Shown: positions 54,668-63,664 of the stretch, one piece after another
Layout: each line of letters starts with the position of its first letter
How positions within the stretch are numbered: position 1 is the stretch's first letter
DNA from: Dyadobacter bucti
GTDB lineage: Bacteria > Bacteroidota > Bacteroidia > Cytophagales > Spirosomataceae
DNA length: 64,000 nt
Direction of reading: 5' to 3'
Assembly (NCBI RefSeq): GCF_005869225.1
Contig: NZ_SWFP01000001.1
Coordinates: 558,001 to 622,000 of the forward strand
Program-made: the position numbers and the translations under genes
Notes under the pieces: generated by a model
The model's database searches: none
The model's input: the letters and a program-made list of their open reading frames with translations, nothing else
Told to the model about the DNA's origin: nothing

Positions 54668-55696
54668 ATGCCGAAATCAATCAAAACCCTTTTACAGATC
54701 GGCTACTGGCTGCTTTATTTATTGCTACTGCTTACGCTCATTTTTCTCCAGACTTCTTTTTTTCAGAAAAAACCCGATTTCCCCGGCTGGCTGCGGATCA
54801 TGACCGGCTTTGCGATTGTACCTGGCATGATCGGTTTCTATGGATTTTATCTTTTCCTTTTTCCCAGATATCTCAAAACCAAAAAGTTTTTCCAGCTGCT
54901 GGTTTCCGCTGTCCTGGTGTCAATGGGCGCAGCAATCGTTGGGATGGCCGTACTTGCAATATTGATCAATACCAAATTCCTGACCAACGACCGTTATGCT
55001 GTTTTCATCATCGGCGGCATGCTTACTTTCATTGCATTTGTAAACGGCACGATCGGCCTCATCATCAGGGGTTTCATTTCATGGTTCGACGATTTTAAAA
55101 TCAGGGAGGAACTCCACAGCCGTAACAACGAGATGGAACTGGCCCTGATCAAATCCCGGATCGATCCGCATTTTCTTTTCAACACGATCAACAACATTGA
55201 TATACTCATAGAAAAGGAAAGCAGTAAGGCTTCCTCATACCTGAATAAATTATCAGATATCATGCGGTTTATGCTGTACGAAACCAAAACAGACCGTATC
55301 CCCCTGACCAAAGAACTGGATTACATTGAAAAATACATTGCCCTGCAAAAAATCCGGACAAGCAATGCTGAGGCAATCCGTTATGCTGTCGAAGGTTTGC
55401 CGGCTAACCGGATGATCGCGCCTATGCTTTTCATTCCTTTCATTGAAAATGCTTTCAAACACACCGCGATCAAAACCAAAAATTCCGTTTGCATACATTT
55501 GTCTGTACTTGCGGCTGAGATCGTTTTTGTCTGTGAAAACCGGCTTGAAGAACCCGTGAACCCGGATATACAGCATGGCGGGCTTGGCAAACCGCTCATC
55601 GAAAAGCGCCTGGAACTGCTGTATCCGGGCAAACATCAACTGACAACTACGGCTGACAACCAAACCTACAAGGTTATACTGACCATTTACGCATGA
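54668..55696 (+). CDS. LytS/YehU-type sensor histidine kinase
   Basis: The start at 54668 (MPKSIKTLLQIGYWLLYLLL) gives 342 residues; the longer frame overlaps the permease gene. Four membrane helices (about 7-27, 42-62, 75-98, 112-135). The His_kinase domain has the phospho-acceptor in SRIDPHFLFNTINN (His168). The ATPase domain has IPFIENAFKHT (N-box) and a shortened end (GGLGKPLIEKRLELLYPG). It overlaps the response-regulator gene by 4 bp and pairs with it. Confidence 0.92.
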   Translation: MPKSIKTLLQIGYWLLYLLLLLTLIFLQTSFFQKKPDFPGWLRIMTGFAIVPGMIGFYGFYLFLFPRYLKTKKFFQLLVSAVLVSMGAAIVGMAVLAILINTKFLTNDRYAVFIIGGMLTFIAFVNGTIGLIIRGFISWFDDFKIREELHSRNNEMELALIKSRIDPHFLFNTINNIDILIEKESSKASSYLNKLSDIMRFMLYETKTDRIPLTKELDYIEKYIALQKIRTSNAEAIRYAVEGLPANRMIAPMLFIPFIENAFKHTAIKTKNSVCIHLSVLAAEIVFVCENRLEEPVNPDIQHGGLGKPLIEKRLELLYPGKHQLTTTADNQTYKVILTIYA

Positions 55697-56376
55697 AAAT
55701 AACTTGTATCATTGTCGAGGATGAGCCCCTGGCTTTGGAACGTGCCACCGAATATGTGCTGCGCCTGCCTTTGCTGAACCTACTGGCTACTTTTGATAAC
55801 GCCCTGGATGCTTTTTCTTTTCTGACATCCAGCCCGGTGGACCTCATCCTTCTGGATATCAATCTCGGCGCACTTTCGGGGGTACAGCTTCTGGAATCGA
55901 CCCGGATAAATAGCAGCGTCATTATCACCACGGCGTATCAGGAGTATGCGCTGAAAGGTTTTGACCTGAACGTAACAGATTATCTTCTGAAACCCTACAC
56001 CTTTGAACGGTTCCTTCTCGCGGTGGATAAGGTGAAAATCCGGCTGACGCCGGAAGAAAAGAAATTTATTTTCGTAAAAACAGAAAACCGCCTGGAGAAG
56101 ATCAACCTGAACGAAATACTGTACATTGAAGGCATGCGCGATTACCGGAGGATACATACCCTTCACAAAAAGATCATGACCTTACAAACTTTCACCGACC
56201 TCGAAAAACTCATTCCGCCGCACGTCATTGCCCGTGTGCACAAATCCTATATGGTTTCGATCGAGAAGATCGAAACCATCGAAAAGGAGGCAATAAGGAT
56301 CAATAACGTATATATACCGATCTCAGCCACTTATAAAAGTCAGTTGTTTGATCTGCTGAAAAGTAATATGGGCTGA
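55693..56376 (+). CDS. LytTR-family response regulator
   Basis: 227 residues. Receiver domain 1-110 with acidic pair EDE (9-11) and phospho-acceptor Asp55 (LILLDINLG). LytTR DNA-binding domain about 120-225 (LNEILYIEGMRDYRRIH, then VHKSYMVSIEKIE). It acts downstream of the LytS-type kinase encoded immediately before and probably controls the ABC transporter genes of the same operon. Confidence 0.93.
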   Translation: MKITCIIVEDEPLALERATEYVLRLPLLNLLATFDNALDAFSFLTSSPVDLILLDINLGALSGVQLLESTRINSSVIITTAYQEYALKGFDLNVTDYLLKPYTFERFLLAVDKVKIRLTPEEKKFIFVKTENRLEKINLNEILYIEGMRDYRRIHTLHKKIMTLQTFTDLEKLIPPHVIARVHKSYMVSIEKIETIEKEAIRINNVYIPISATYKSQLFDLLKSNMG

Positions 56377-56380
56377 ACCC

Positions 56381-58900
56381 TTAACCTGCCATCAAAGGAT
56401 CGGTCACACTTTCAAAACCCGTCTCAACATGCCCGGCGAAACGTTTTACTACCCCGCTTGGGCCGATCTGCACGTTGAAATCATACCAATTGTAACTTTT
56501 GGCAAGCGACACAACGGGGCGTGTCACACCCGGCGCGACCGTCAGTTCCATGGTTTTTTGCTGATACGAATTATCGGCGATAATAACAGTCTGCCCTGTT
56601 TCCCCCTGGTTGTTGATCAGTAATTGCATATCTCCGGTCGGCTTGCCCTTTTTATCCAGCGCATAGGAACAATGCACCTGAACATGCGTATCACTTCCAC
56701 TTCCCGAAAACTCCCTGAAAAATCCGTTGGGGCCATACACCCGCAAATGGTATTTTCCTCCCTCAAAATCGGAAAGATTCCAACTTTCGGTAAGCTTGTC
56801 ACCCGCCCGCACCGCATAGTTCCATACTTTCAGCTCTTCTTGCTGATATTTGTTCATGGCGTAAATGATAAACGGAGCGCCCGCCGACTTTTTGCCGAAC
56901 AGCTTATTTCCTGCCTCCATGCTGATGGTAAAAGTGCGCTTGTCGGCAGACAGGTTTCCTGCAACGTATAGCTCATACGGTAAGGCGCACGATGGCCGCG
57001 TTCCGGGTTCCTGCCTGGGCAGAAGGTCTGCTCCCCTGCTTTCATTGACCTGTGCAATTTCGCTGGCCGAAAACGCTTTGAAGTTGGCGGGTGCTTCCCT
57101 GAACTTTGCCTTGTGGATAGCAGCGACAATTTCATCCCGGTTCACGGGTGTCGGCTTTTTATAGGCGGAAGCGTCATAAGGTTGAAAAACCGTGCTGATA
57201 TTGCCGCATATCGTCCGGCGCCACTCCGTAATATTCGTTTCCCTGACTGCTTTTTTCGATTTGTGACTTGCAAATTCTTCCAGGAACTGAATGATAGAAG
57301 TATGGTCAAAAACCTGCGAGCAGACCTTTCCTCCCCGCGACCACGGCGACGCAATAACCAGCGGAACCCTGAACCCCAGTCCGATGGCACCAGCCCGGGC
57401 ATTGGCTTTGGGAACCTGCGTGTGGTCCTGTTCCAGGGTCACATACTCCGCTTTGATATCGATCCCGTCGGACACTTTTCCTGAATTGGTATCAAAAGGA
57501 TTCGGTATCGAAAATGGCGGCACGTGATCGTAATAGCCGTCGTTTTCGTCATAACATAAAATAAAGATCGTTTTCTTCCACACTTCAGGGTTTTTGGTCT
57601 GGATATCCAGCGTTTCGGACACGTACCAGGCGCCGTACCAGGGAGCAGACGGATGATCGGAAAAATTCTGCGGGGCAGCCAGGTAGGACACTGCCGGCAA
57701 TTTCCCTTCATTCACATCCTTTCTGAACTGGTAAAATATGTCGCTTTTCGGTACCTCCAGTGTCCTTTTTTCTCCGGCATCTTCATAAGATATGGTACTC
57801 AGTTTAAGATAGTCCGGATCGTTGCGATTAGTGATAAATGCGCGTCTGTGGATATTTTGCTCCGTTACCGAAAGCTTTTTAAAATTTTCCGCGGTATACT
57901 CGGCGGCATCCGCCTCGTATCTTTCCAGCAGGGCTGTTTTGGTTTCCAGAGATTTTGTCAGCTGGTCTTTTTCCGCACCTGCCGCTATACTTACCTTGTT
58001 TCTCAGGCCGGGCAGTTCCGCTTTCAGTTTTTCTATTTCAATTTTGATAAAATGAATGTATTCCTTCGAAAATTTGGCATGGTACTGCGCATAACGTTCC
58101 AGCGGATTACATCCGAAATTGCCCAGCCAGGAGCCGCCTACCGGGTTATCGGCCGGGTTGAACTGCATGACCGCGCTGATTTCGTTCTGATAAAAACCCC
58201 ACGAAATACCTGCTTCTTCCAATCTTTCCGGAAAAGTTTTCCACTTAACCGGCTTATTGACAGAAAAATAACTATTGCGAACCACTGCCAGCGAATCAAT
58301 GCTCGGCTTGTCGCGGATGGTTCCCGACCACAAATAGTACCGGTTGGGGTGCGTGGGCGTCATGGAAGAACAGAAATTCTGGTCGCAGACCGTGAATGCA
58401 TCGGCCAGGGCATAATAAAACGGGATATCCTCCCGGTCGTAATAACCCAGCGTGAGCGGCATGTCCGAGTATTCCTTGTGACTTGATTTTTTGGAAGATA
58501 GCCATTTGTCGTATTTGCCCCCATTGTAAGCATCCACCTGAGACTCGCGGGAGTGCGGCAGGTCGTGCATCCAGGTTGCTTTGGTATCCTTGATATTGAG
58601 CCGGAAAGGCGCATACGTATCATCTTTCGGGTCAGTTTGCAGCCAGACTTTATTTTTATTGGGTAAAGAAATGGCGCGCGGATCGTTGAAGCCGCGTACA
58701 CCCTGCAACTTTCCGTAAGTATGGTCAAACGAGCGGTTTTCCTGCATCAGGATCACCACATGTTCTGCATCCAGATAAGTGGTACCCGGAGCAGGATTGA
58801 TCGCCATAGCCCTTTGCACCGACTCAGGTAACAGCGCCATCATGCCCGCGCCGCCGGATAACAGTGCCGCTTTTCGTAAAAATTCTCGTCTTGAATCCAT
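56381..58900 (-). CDS. plcC: phosphocholine-type phospholipase C, Tat-exported
   Basis: 839 residues. The Tat signal SRREFLRKAALL (3-14) is followed by VVILMQENRSFDHTYGKLQG (about 49-68), the family's metal/active-site start, and CSSMTPTHPNRYYLWSG (about 190-206), which contains the catalytic Thr region. The phosphoesterase domain extends to about 610. Two C-terminal DUF756 beta-domains follow (about 645-735 and 745-830). This layout is that of bacterial phospholipase C/acid phosphatase of the PlcH/AcpA group, cleaving phosphatidylcholine or sphingomyelin head groups. The gene symbol is by family only. It is convergent with the LytTR gene (4-bp gap). Confidence 0.9.
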   Translation of the reverse strand: MDSRREFLRKAALLSGGAGMMALLPESVQRAMAINPAPGTTYLDAEHVVILMQENRSFDHTYGKLQGVRGFNDPRAISLPNKNKVWLQTDPKDDTYAPFRLNIKDTKATWMHDLPHSRESQVDAYNGGKYDKWLSSKKSSHKEYSDMPLTLGYYDREDIPFYYALADAFTVCDQNFCSSMTPTHPNRYYLWSGTIRDKPSIDSLAVVRNSYFSVNKPVKWKTFPERLEEAGISWGFYQNEISAVMQFNPADNPVGGSWLGNFGCNPLERYAQYHAKFSKEYIHFIKIEIEKLKAELPGLRNKVSIAAGAEKDQLTKSLETKTALLERYEADAAEYTAENFKKLSVTEQNIHRRAFITNRNDPDYLKLSTISYEDAGEKRTLEVPKSDIFYQFRKDVNEGKLPAVSYLAAPQNFSDHPSAPWYGAWYVSETLDIQTKNPEVWKKTIFILCYDENDGYYDHVPPFSIPNPFDTNSGKVSDGIDIKAEYVTLEQDHTQVPKANARAGAIGLGFRVPLVIASPWSRGGKVCSQVFDHTSIIQFLEEFASHKSKKAVRETNITEWRRTICGNISTVFQPYDASAYKKPTPVNRDEIVAAIHKAKFREAPANFKAFSASEIAQVNESRGADLLPRQEPGTRPSCALPYELYVAGNLSADKRTFTISMEAGNKLFGKKSAGAPFIIYAMNKYQQEELKVWNYAVRAGDKLTESWNLSDFEGGKYHLRVYGPNGFFREFSGSGSDTHVQVHCSYALDKKGKPTGDMQLLINNQGETGQTVIIADNSYQQKTMELTVAPGVTRPVVSLAKSYNWYDFNVQIGPSGVVKRFAGHVETGFESVTDPLMAG

Positions 58901-59254
58901 TGGTACCGGGTTTAGTTTAATGCGTTCTGATCCCTTTTGAGAGATCTAATCACAAGATTTTCCGGCGGCAAACTTACTGATGATTTTGTATCTTAAATCA
59001 TTAACAAAATGTTAAGAAAAATGTCTTGCCCCAGCTGACGGAAAGATATCCGCATCAGTTTCCGGAAAGAGAAAAGGCAGCTACCGTTAAATTAATTTTC
59101 TTATAATGTATTGGTTATTATCATGTTATAACCTATATTACATCACACAAGTAGATTTGAGAGAAGTACAAAAGTTGCCTGACAATCGTTTTGCAGTCCT
59201 GCGAAACTGAACCATACATTGTTAAACACCTGTAACGCCCAAATGTACTAAACC
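58901..59254. other. divergent intergenic region upstream of the 59255 operon
   Basis: 354 bp between the phospholipase gene (minus) and the unknown operon (plus), A/T-rich around 59090-59160. A possible promoter is TTTG at 59190-59193 and TACATTG at 59215-59221, spaced 21 bp, but the -7 match to TAnnTTTG is incomplete. Nothing else is recognised. Confidence 0.35.
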
Positions 59255-59728
59255 ATGAGCGCCCCAACCATTCCCCAAAACTACAGCCACACCATTATCC
59301 CCGACGGAGGAGCTTTTGAAATCGATTCGACGCTCGACGGCGGGTTCGATGCCAAGCTGTCCGGCTCTTTCGGGGCTGTTCACTCCGGAAGCCTGGAAAC
59401 CAAAGTCAGCGGCCGGCTGGAAACCGACAGTGTGCTGAAACTAAAAGGCGACAAGGATGAACCAGTAGCGACCGACAGCAAAATCGAGATCATGAACCTG
59501 CCGCGGTTTACGCTTCAGGATATTAAGGACATGATGAAGGTGCGGGTGCGGATACCCAATTACTCCAATGTATGTTTCAAAGTGCTGGGTGTGGAACTGT
59601 TCAGCGTATGCATGAGCGGTGAAGGCCAGGTCATCACCGAACCCTACATCCCCAATGCGGCAGAACGCTGTGAAACAGGTTGCTGCGAACCTGATACCCG
59701 CCCTTTCCCGGAGCCTAAACATCAGTAA
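59255..59728 (+). CDS. unknown protein, repetitive beta N-terminus and Cys-rich tail
   Basis: 157 residues, no signal peptide. Residues about 18-68 are short beta-like repeats with recurring SG (DGGFDAKLSGSF, HSGSLETKVSGRLETD). Residues about 75-130 form another region (LPRFTLQDIKDMMKVRVRIP, then YSNVCFKVLGVELFSVCMSG). The tail has a Cys cluster (ERCETGCCEPD). Not recognised. It is the first gene of the seven-gene operon leading to isoprenoid enzymes. The repeat and Cys cluster suggest a small structural protein, possibly metal-binding. Confidence 0.5.
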   Translation: MSAPTIPQNYSHTIIPDGGAFEIDSTLDGGFDAKLSGSFGAVHSGSLETKVSGRLETDSVLKLKGDKDEPVATDSKIEIMNLPRFTLQDIKDMMKVRVRIPNYSNVCFKVLGVELFSVCMSGEGQVITEPYIPNAAERCETGCCEPDTRPFPEPKHQ

Positions 59729-59774
59729 GATGTGTGTTTGTTAAGGTGATTTTTCCAAAATAAACTTTGTGAAG

Positions 59775-60575
59775 ATGGTGACTATCAATGCGGACGCATC
59801 TCATGAAATGCTGGATGTCGGAACCGAAGAAATCATTCTGAACGGACCTCCTTCCGATCTGAGGGGGCATATCCACCTGGGAAACAAAAGCGGGGATACA
59901 TTCAGGATCAAAACCCTTGCCTTGGAATACCTGAACAGGCGGAACAATTTCCTGGGCAGCGGAGCCCCGCTCCACTTTTCGTGCAGACTTCGGCCCGGCG
60001 AAGAAAAGATACAGGGCGTATCCCATAAGCTGCCTCCCGACACCCGGCCCGGTACCTATGCCAGTGAACTGATCATCGGTGGAGAAAGGCGATCCGTAAA
60101 AATTGTCGTTCAGCCGCATATTGACGTAAAGATCTACCCCGTCAGGTTCAGCTTTCAGGGTAGCAATCCCGACAGGACTCATACCGCAGCAATTACGATC
60201 ACCAATCTTGGCAATGTTCCTTTTCAGATCCCGCAGATCAAACATGCTACTGTGCTGGATATGGATTTCCTGTGCCGGGCTACTTCCCTGGCGATCCGGG
60301 ACAAAGGAGCCGAAGGTTATATGCCCATGATGGACCAGCTGACGAAGAATATCCAGAAAGATATGGCGGGCTGGCTTTCGATCAGTCTGGAAGAAAGCGG
60401 CCAGGTTCTCAGTCCCGGCAAAAGCCTTGTCGCAAATTTAACGATAACGCTGCCCGCAGATATTGACCCGAAAAAGGATTACAGCGGGGATATCCGGCTC
60501 TGGGACCAGAGTATATCCTATGTTATCAAATCGCATACTGATGATTCACAAACAAATGATCTTCATGGAAACTAA
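59775..60575 (+). CDS. unknown protein with two Ig-like (COG1470-type) beta domains
   Basis: ATG at 59775 is preferred; a GTG lies at 59769. 266 residues without a signal peptide. The first beta-sandwich (about 10-115: DLRGHIHLGNKSGDTFRIKT, then LPPDTRPGTYASELIIGG) and the second (about 120-260: TAAITITNLGNVPFQIPQIK, then LSPGKSLVANLTITLP) carry the spaced Gly/Pro/Thr pattern of NEW3/COG1470-like modules. Between the domains is a helical insert (PMMDQLTKNIQKDM). It shares the design of the next three genes. Not recognised as a known family. Confidence 0.5.
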   Translation: MVTINADASHEMLDVGTEEIILNGPPSDLRGHIHLGNKSGDTFRIKTLALEYLNRRNNFLGSGAPLHFSCRLRPGEEKIQGVSHKLPPDTRPGTYASELIIGGERRSVKIVVQPHIDVKIYPVRFSFQGSNPDRTHTAAITITNLGNVPFQIPQIKHATVLDMDFLCRATSLAIRDKGAEGYMPMMDQLTKNIQKDMAGWLSISLEESGQVLSPGKSLVANLTITLPADIDPKKDYSGDIRLWDQSISYVIKSHTDDSQTNDLHGN

Positions 60576-61260
60576 GTCCGACAACTCTGCGAACCTGCCG
60601 CAAATGATCGCCGACAACCTTCAGAAACTGACCGACGTTTCCCTCTCGGCCATGCAGCCAATGATGGAGGGGATGATAGGCAATATCTCAGCTTTAAGCC
60701 AATCCATGCTGGCTGGTGACAGTCCGCTTATGAAAATCCCCACACTAAAATTCCAGGGCGACGACTGCTGCCCGCCCAAGAATACCTGTCCGCCGCATTG
60801 TATCCTCAGCATTTCCCGCAATGCGCTGGCTGGCGAGCGTATCATTGTACCGTTTTTCGTAAAAAATACCTGCAGTCATGCCAGAACATTCCGCATAGGC
60901 GTGCGGGATCTGAAAGACAGCGACGGAAACATGGCACCGGCCCAGCCAACTTTGAACAAATATTCCGTAACATTGGAACCCGCACAAAGTGAACGGGTTA
61001 TGATGACGATCGACCTGGCCAATTTCGCCAGTGGCCTTACTTATGCTACCGAAATCGTGCTGAGAGAAAAAGATATCAACCAGAATATATGTTTTACACT
61101 TACCACAAACGGCGATAAAAACCTGCCTGTGGCAGCACCCCTCGATGAGCAGAAATACCATCTCCGCTGGCAGGACTGGAAAAGTCATTTTTACTGCGAA
61201 CCGCCGGTTGCAAAACCGCAGACACATGCGGTGGCGACAGGCGAAAACATTCATTCATAA
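60565..61260 (+). CDS. unknown helical plus Ig-like protein with Cys cluster
   Basis: The start ATG at 60565 overlaps the previous gene by 11 bp; longer starts further upstream lie inside that gene. 231 residues. The N-terminal amphipathic helix region (about 8-50: QMIADNLQKLTDVSLSAMQP, then GMIGNISALSQSMLAG) resembles phasin-type surface helices. A Cys-rich motif follows (DDCCPPKNTCPPHC, about 64-77), then an Ig-like domain (about 80-190: AGERIIVPFFVKNTCSHART, then LEPAQSERVMMTIDL). No signal peptide is present despite many Cys, so a cytoplasmic metal or redox role is possible. Confidence 0.5.
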   Translation: METKSDNSANLPQMIADNLQKLTDVSLSAMQPMMEGMIGNISALSQSMLAGDSPLMKIPTLKFQGDDCCPPKNTCPPHCILSISRNALAGERIIVPFFVKNTCSHARTFRIGVRDLKDSDGNMAPAQPTLNKYSVTLEPAQSERVMMTIDLANFASGLTYATEIVLREKDINQNICFTLTTNGDKNLPVAAPLDEQKYHLRWQDWKSHFYCEPPVAKPQTHAVATGENIHS

Positions 61261-61266
61261 CTCCAC

Positions 61267-61896
61267 ATGATGAGCGACACAAAACCATCCCTGATGAAGG
61301 ACATTGAAGAACTGGTCACCAGATCGATGGAAGCTAACAAGATTTTCATTACCGAAAGTCCCAAATTATTCAGGCAGCTGAGCGGCATTGGCAAGAGCGG
61401 TCAGGCGAGCGGGCGGACGGAAGTGATCAGCAACATTTTTAATGCTTATATGAAACTGGGCGTACGGCACATGCACGATATGATCGACCTCGGGCTTTCA
61501 CTTCTGACGGAGATCTCGGCCGATGCAGCCGAAAACGGGGATGAAGCTGTTACGGAAAAGCCGGAACCTGCGTTTACACTAAGCGGTTCGGCGATTGCGG
61601 GCGGAAAAGTATCTCTCCAGTTTATCCTGGACAATGAAAAAAAGGAATCCGTATCATGCCAGCTGGTCAACAGTGATTACTATCACCAGGCCGACCCGGC
61701 TGTTACCAAAATTTTCAAAACTGTGTTTTCCCCTCAGTCTTTTATATTAAATCCAGGTGCATCCCAGACCGTAAAAATCGATGTTGGCATCCCGAAAACT
61801 GCCATCCCGGGAAACTACACATGTGAAGTCCAGGTACGGGGGTTTGAGCCGGCCTATTTCGCGATACAACTTTCCATTGACCCGATACGGTCTTAA
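61267..61896 (+). CDS. unknown phasin-like helical plus Ig-like protein
   Basis: 209 residues, no signal (ATG at 61267 or 61270). A long helical N-terminus (about 8-95: LMKDIEELVTRSMEANKIFI, then SNIFNAYMKLGVRHMHDMID) looks like a phasin/coiled-coil granule-surface domain. The C-terminal Ig-like domain (about 105-209: FTLSGSAIAGGKVSLQFILD, then PGNYTCEVQVRGFEPAYFAI) matches the design of the neighbouring proteins. It starts 6 bp after the previous stop. Not a recognised family. Confidence 0.55.
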   Translation: MMSDTKPSLMKDIEELVTRSMEANKIFITESPKLFRQLSGIGKSGQASGRTEVISNIFNAYMKLGVRHMHDMIDLGLSLLTEISADAAENGDEAVTEKPEPAFTLSGSAIAGGKVSLQFILDNEKKESVSCQLVNSDYYHQADPAVTKIFKTVFSPQSFILNPGASQTVKIDVGIPKTAIPGNYTCEVQVRGFEPAYFAIQLSIDPIRS

Positions 61897-61911
61897 CCCG
61901 CAATCTCCCGT

Positions 61912-62619
61912 ATGGCGACAAGCAAAGCGAACGGCGCTGACCAGCATCAGAAAAGAAAGAAAACGCCCAAGGATGATTTGTTCAATTCGCTGAACCCGAA
62001 TGAAATGCTGTCGAGTGCCCAGCGCGTGCTCAGCTCGGCGGTAAATGTGCTGGAAGAGGAAATTGCAGCGGGTATTCTGGCAGCCAAAAAAATTGAGAAA
62101 AAGATCATAGACGTTGAGGATATCCGGAGCGACCCCGACGATCTGATGAACCGGATCCGGCGGGATACCCACGAGGCACTGGACATTTTCCTCGACGCGC
62201 TTACTGCCATCACCCGGCAGGTGAGCGTTCTCTCCGACAGCATTACCAAAGAAAATAAAACGAAAGTAAAGGAGGAGCCCGTGAAAACGACTACCTCCAT
62301 TTCTGTCATACAAACTGAAAAACCCCTGAAACCCTCACAGACCGGCATTTTATACATGTCTGTGGAAGGTGATTTAACCATAGGGCCGGTAACGATAAAC
62401 CTGCGGAAAACCGATCTGACCGGGCCGGGCGGACAAAAGATCCCGGCCAAAAATATGATGTGCAGACCTGCGTCATTTTCCCTGAACCCCGGAGAAGTAA
62501 AGGAAGTGGCGATCCACGTGAAAGCACCCGCAACCTGCCTGCCGGGACGTTACAAGGGACTGTTATGTGATGATCAAAATTCTGATATACAAACAGTTAT
62601 TAGCATTGAAGTAATCTAG
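61912..62619 (+). CDS. unknown phasin-like helical plus Ig-like protein, paralogue
   Basis: 235 residues. A basic start (KRKKTPKDDLFNSLNPNEML) is followed by long helices (about 30-118: SSAQRVLSSAVNVLEEEIAA, then DDLMNRIRRDTHEALDIFLD). A Lys/Thr/Pro linker comes next, then the Ig-like domain (about 145-235: GILYMSVEGDLTIGPVTINL, then PGEVKEVAIHVKAPA). It has the same helix-plus-sandwich plan as the product of 61267, and the polyprenyl-synthetase gene follows 12 bp later. The basic N-terminus could contact nucleic acid or phospholipid. Confidence 0.55.
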   Translation: MATSKANGADQHQKRKKTPKDDLFNSLNPNEMLSSAQRVLSSAVNVLEEEIAAGILAAKKIEKKIIDVEDIRSDPDDLMNRIRRDTHEALDIFLDALTAITRQVSVLSDSITKENKTKVKEEPVKTTTSISVIQTEKPLKPSQTGILYMSVEGDLTIGPVTINLRKTDLTGPGGQKIPAKNMMCRPASFSLNPGEVKEVAIHVKAPATCLPGRYKGLLCDDQNSDIQTVISIEVI

Positions 62620-62631
62620 ATCTGATTCATT

Positions 62632-63661
62632 ATGTCGGAATTGCTCATGCGTTCTATGCTGGAAGAATACGGTTCCATTGTAAAAAAGGGTATCCGTCAT
62701 TTTATCCCGGACAAGGAGCCGCGCAAATACCTGTACGATCTCATCGCCGATTATCCCAACCGGGGCGGCAAAGGTTTCAGGCCGGGCCTGTGCTTTGCCG
62801 CCTGCATTGCACACGGCGGCTGCATAGACCTGGCACTTTACCCTGCCATCACGCTTGAACTGCTGCATAACGCTTTCCTGGTTCATGATGACGTGGAAGA
62901 TGAAAGCCTGTCGCGACGCAACAAACCCACCATGCATCAGTACAATAACCGCGCGATGGCGATCAATGTGGGCGACGCAATGAATGTTCTGGGCCTTGCG
63001 CCGCTCCTGAAAAACAAAGAAAAGATCGGCCCCAGGCTCGCGCTGGATATATGCATGGAAATCCAGCACATGGTCATCGAATGCGTAGAGGGGCAGGCAC
63101 TTGAACTGGGCTGGCGGAAAGACAATGTCTGTAACCTCAATGAAGACGATTACCTGCGGATGATCCTGAAAAAAAACCTGCTGGTACACTTGCATCCATC
63201 CGATCCGCATTGGTGCGATGATCGGAAGCAGCGGCAAAGTGAATCCCGATATTTTCAACCGCATGGGGTATTTTATGGGTACTGCATTTCAGATCCAGGA
63301 TGACATACTAAACCTTGTGGGCGAAGAAAGCAAGTATGGAAAAGAAATCGGCGGCGATATTATGGAGGGCAAAAGAACACTGATGCTGATCTACCTGATG
63401 AGCCATTGTAACAAAAAAGAACTCGCTTTGATCAGGGATTTTCTTGCCATACCCATTGCGGAAAGAAGCCTGGAAACTGCTGCGGCATTGTTTGAAATGA
63501 TGAAAAAGTACGACAGTCTGAACTATGCACGTAACATTGCCAAGTTTATGGCGGGAGCTGCTTTGAAGGAATTTTACACCATTTTTTCCCGCCTCCCCGA
63601 CACCCGCGACAAGGCATTTATCGAAAGCATTATCCTGTACATGATCAACCGCGATTACTGA
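62632..63661 (+). CDS. polyprenyl (geranylgeranyl-type) diphosphate synthase, frameshifted
   Basis: Would be 342 residues. The first aspartate motif is HDDVEDES (about 84-91). The frame then breaks at a run of eight A (63169-63176): with seven A it continues KKTCWYTCIHPIRIGAMIGS, the normal lead into the second Asp-rich motif FQIQDDILNLVG and GGDIMEGKRTLMLIYL. As sequenced, the first frame stops at 63303 and the second begins at ATG 63218. This enzyme joins isopentenyl diphosphate units to make C20 or longer prenyl diphosphates. Its operon place before a geranylgeranyl-reductase-like flavoprotein supports synthesis of a saturated isoprenoid. A homopolymer sequencing error is the simplest explanation of the break. 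Confidence 0.8.
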
Positions 63662-63664
63662 CAA

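Noticed and set aside
57653..58486. Plus-strand open frame of 277 codons
   Set aside because: Antisense shadow of the phospholipase C gene.
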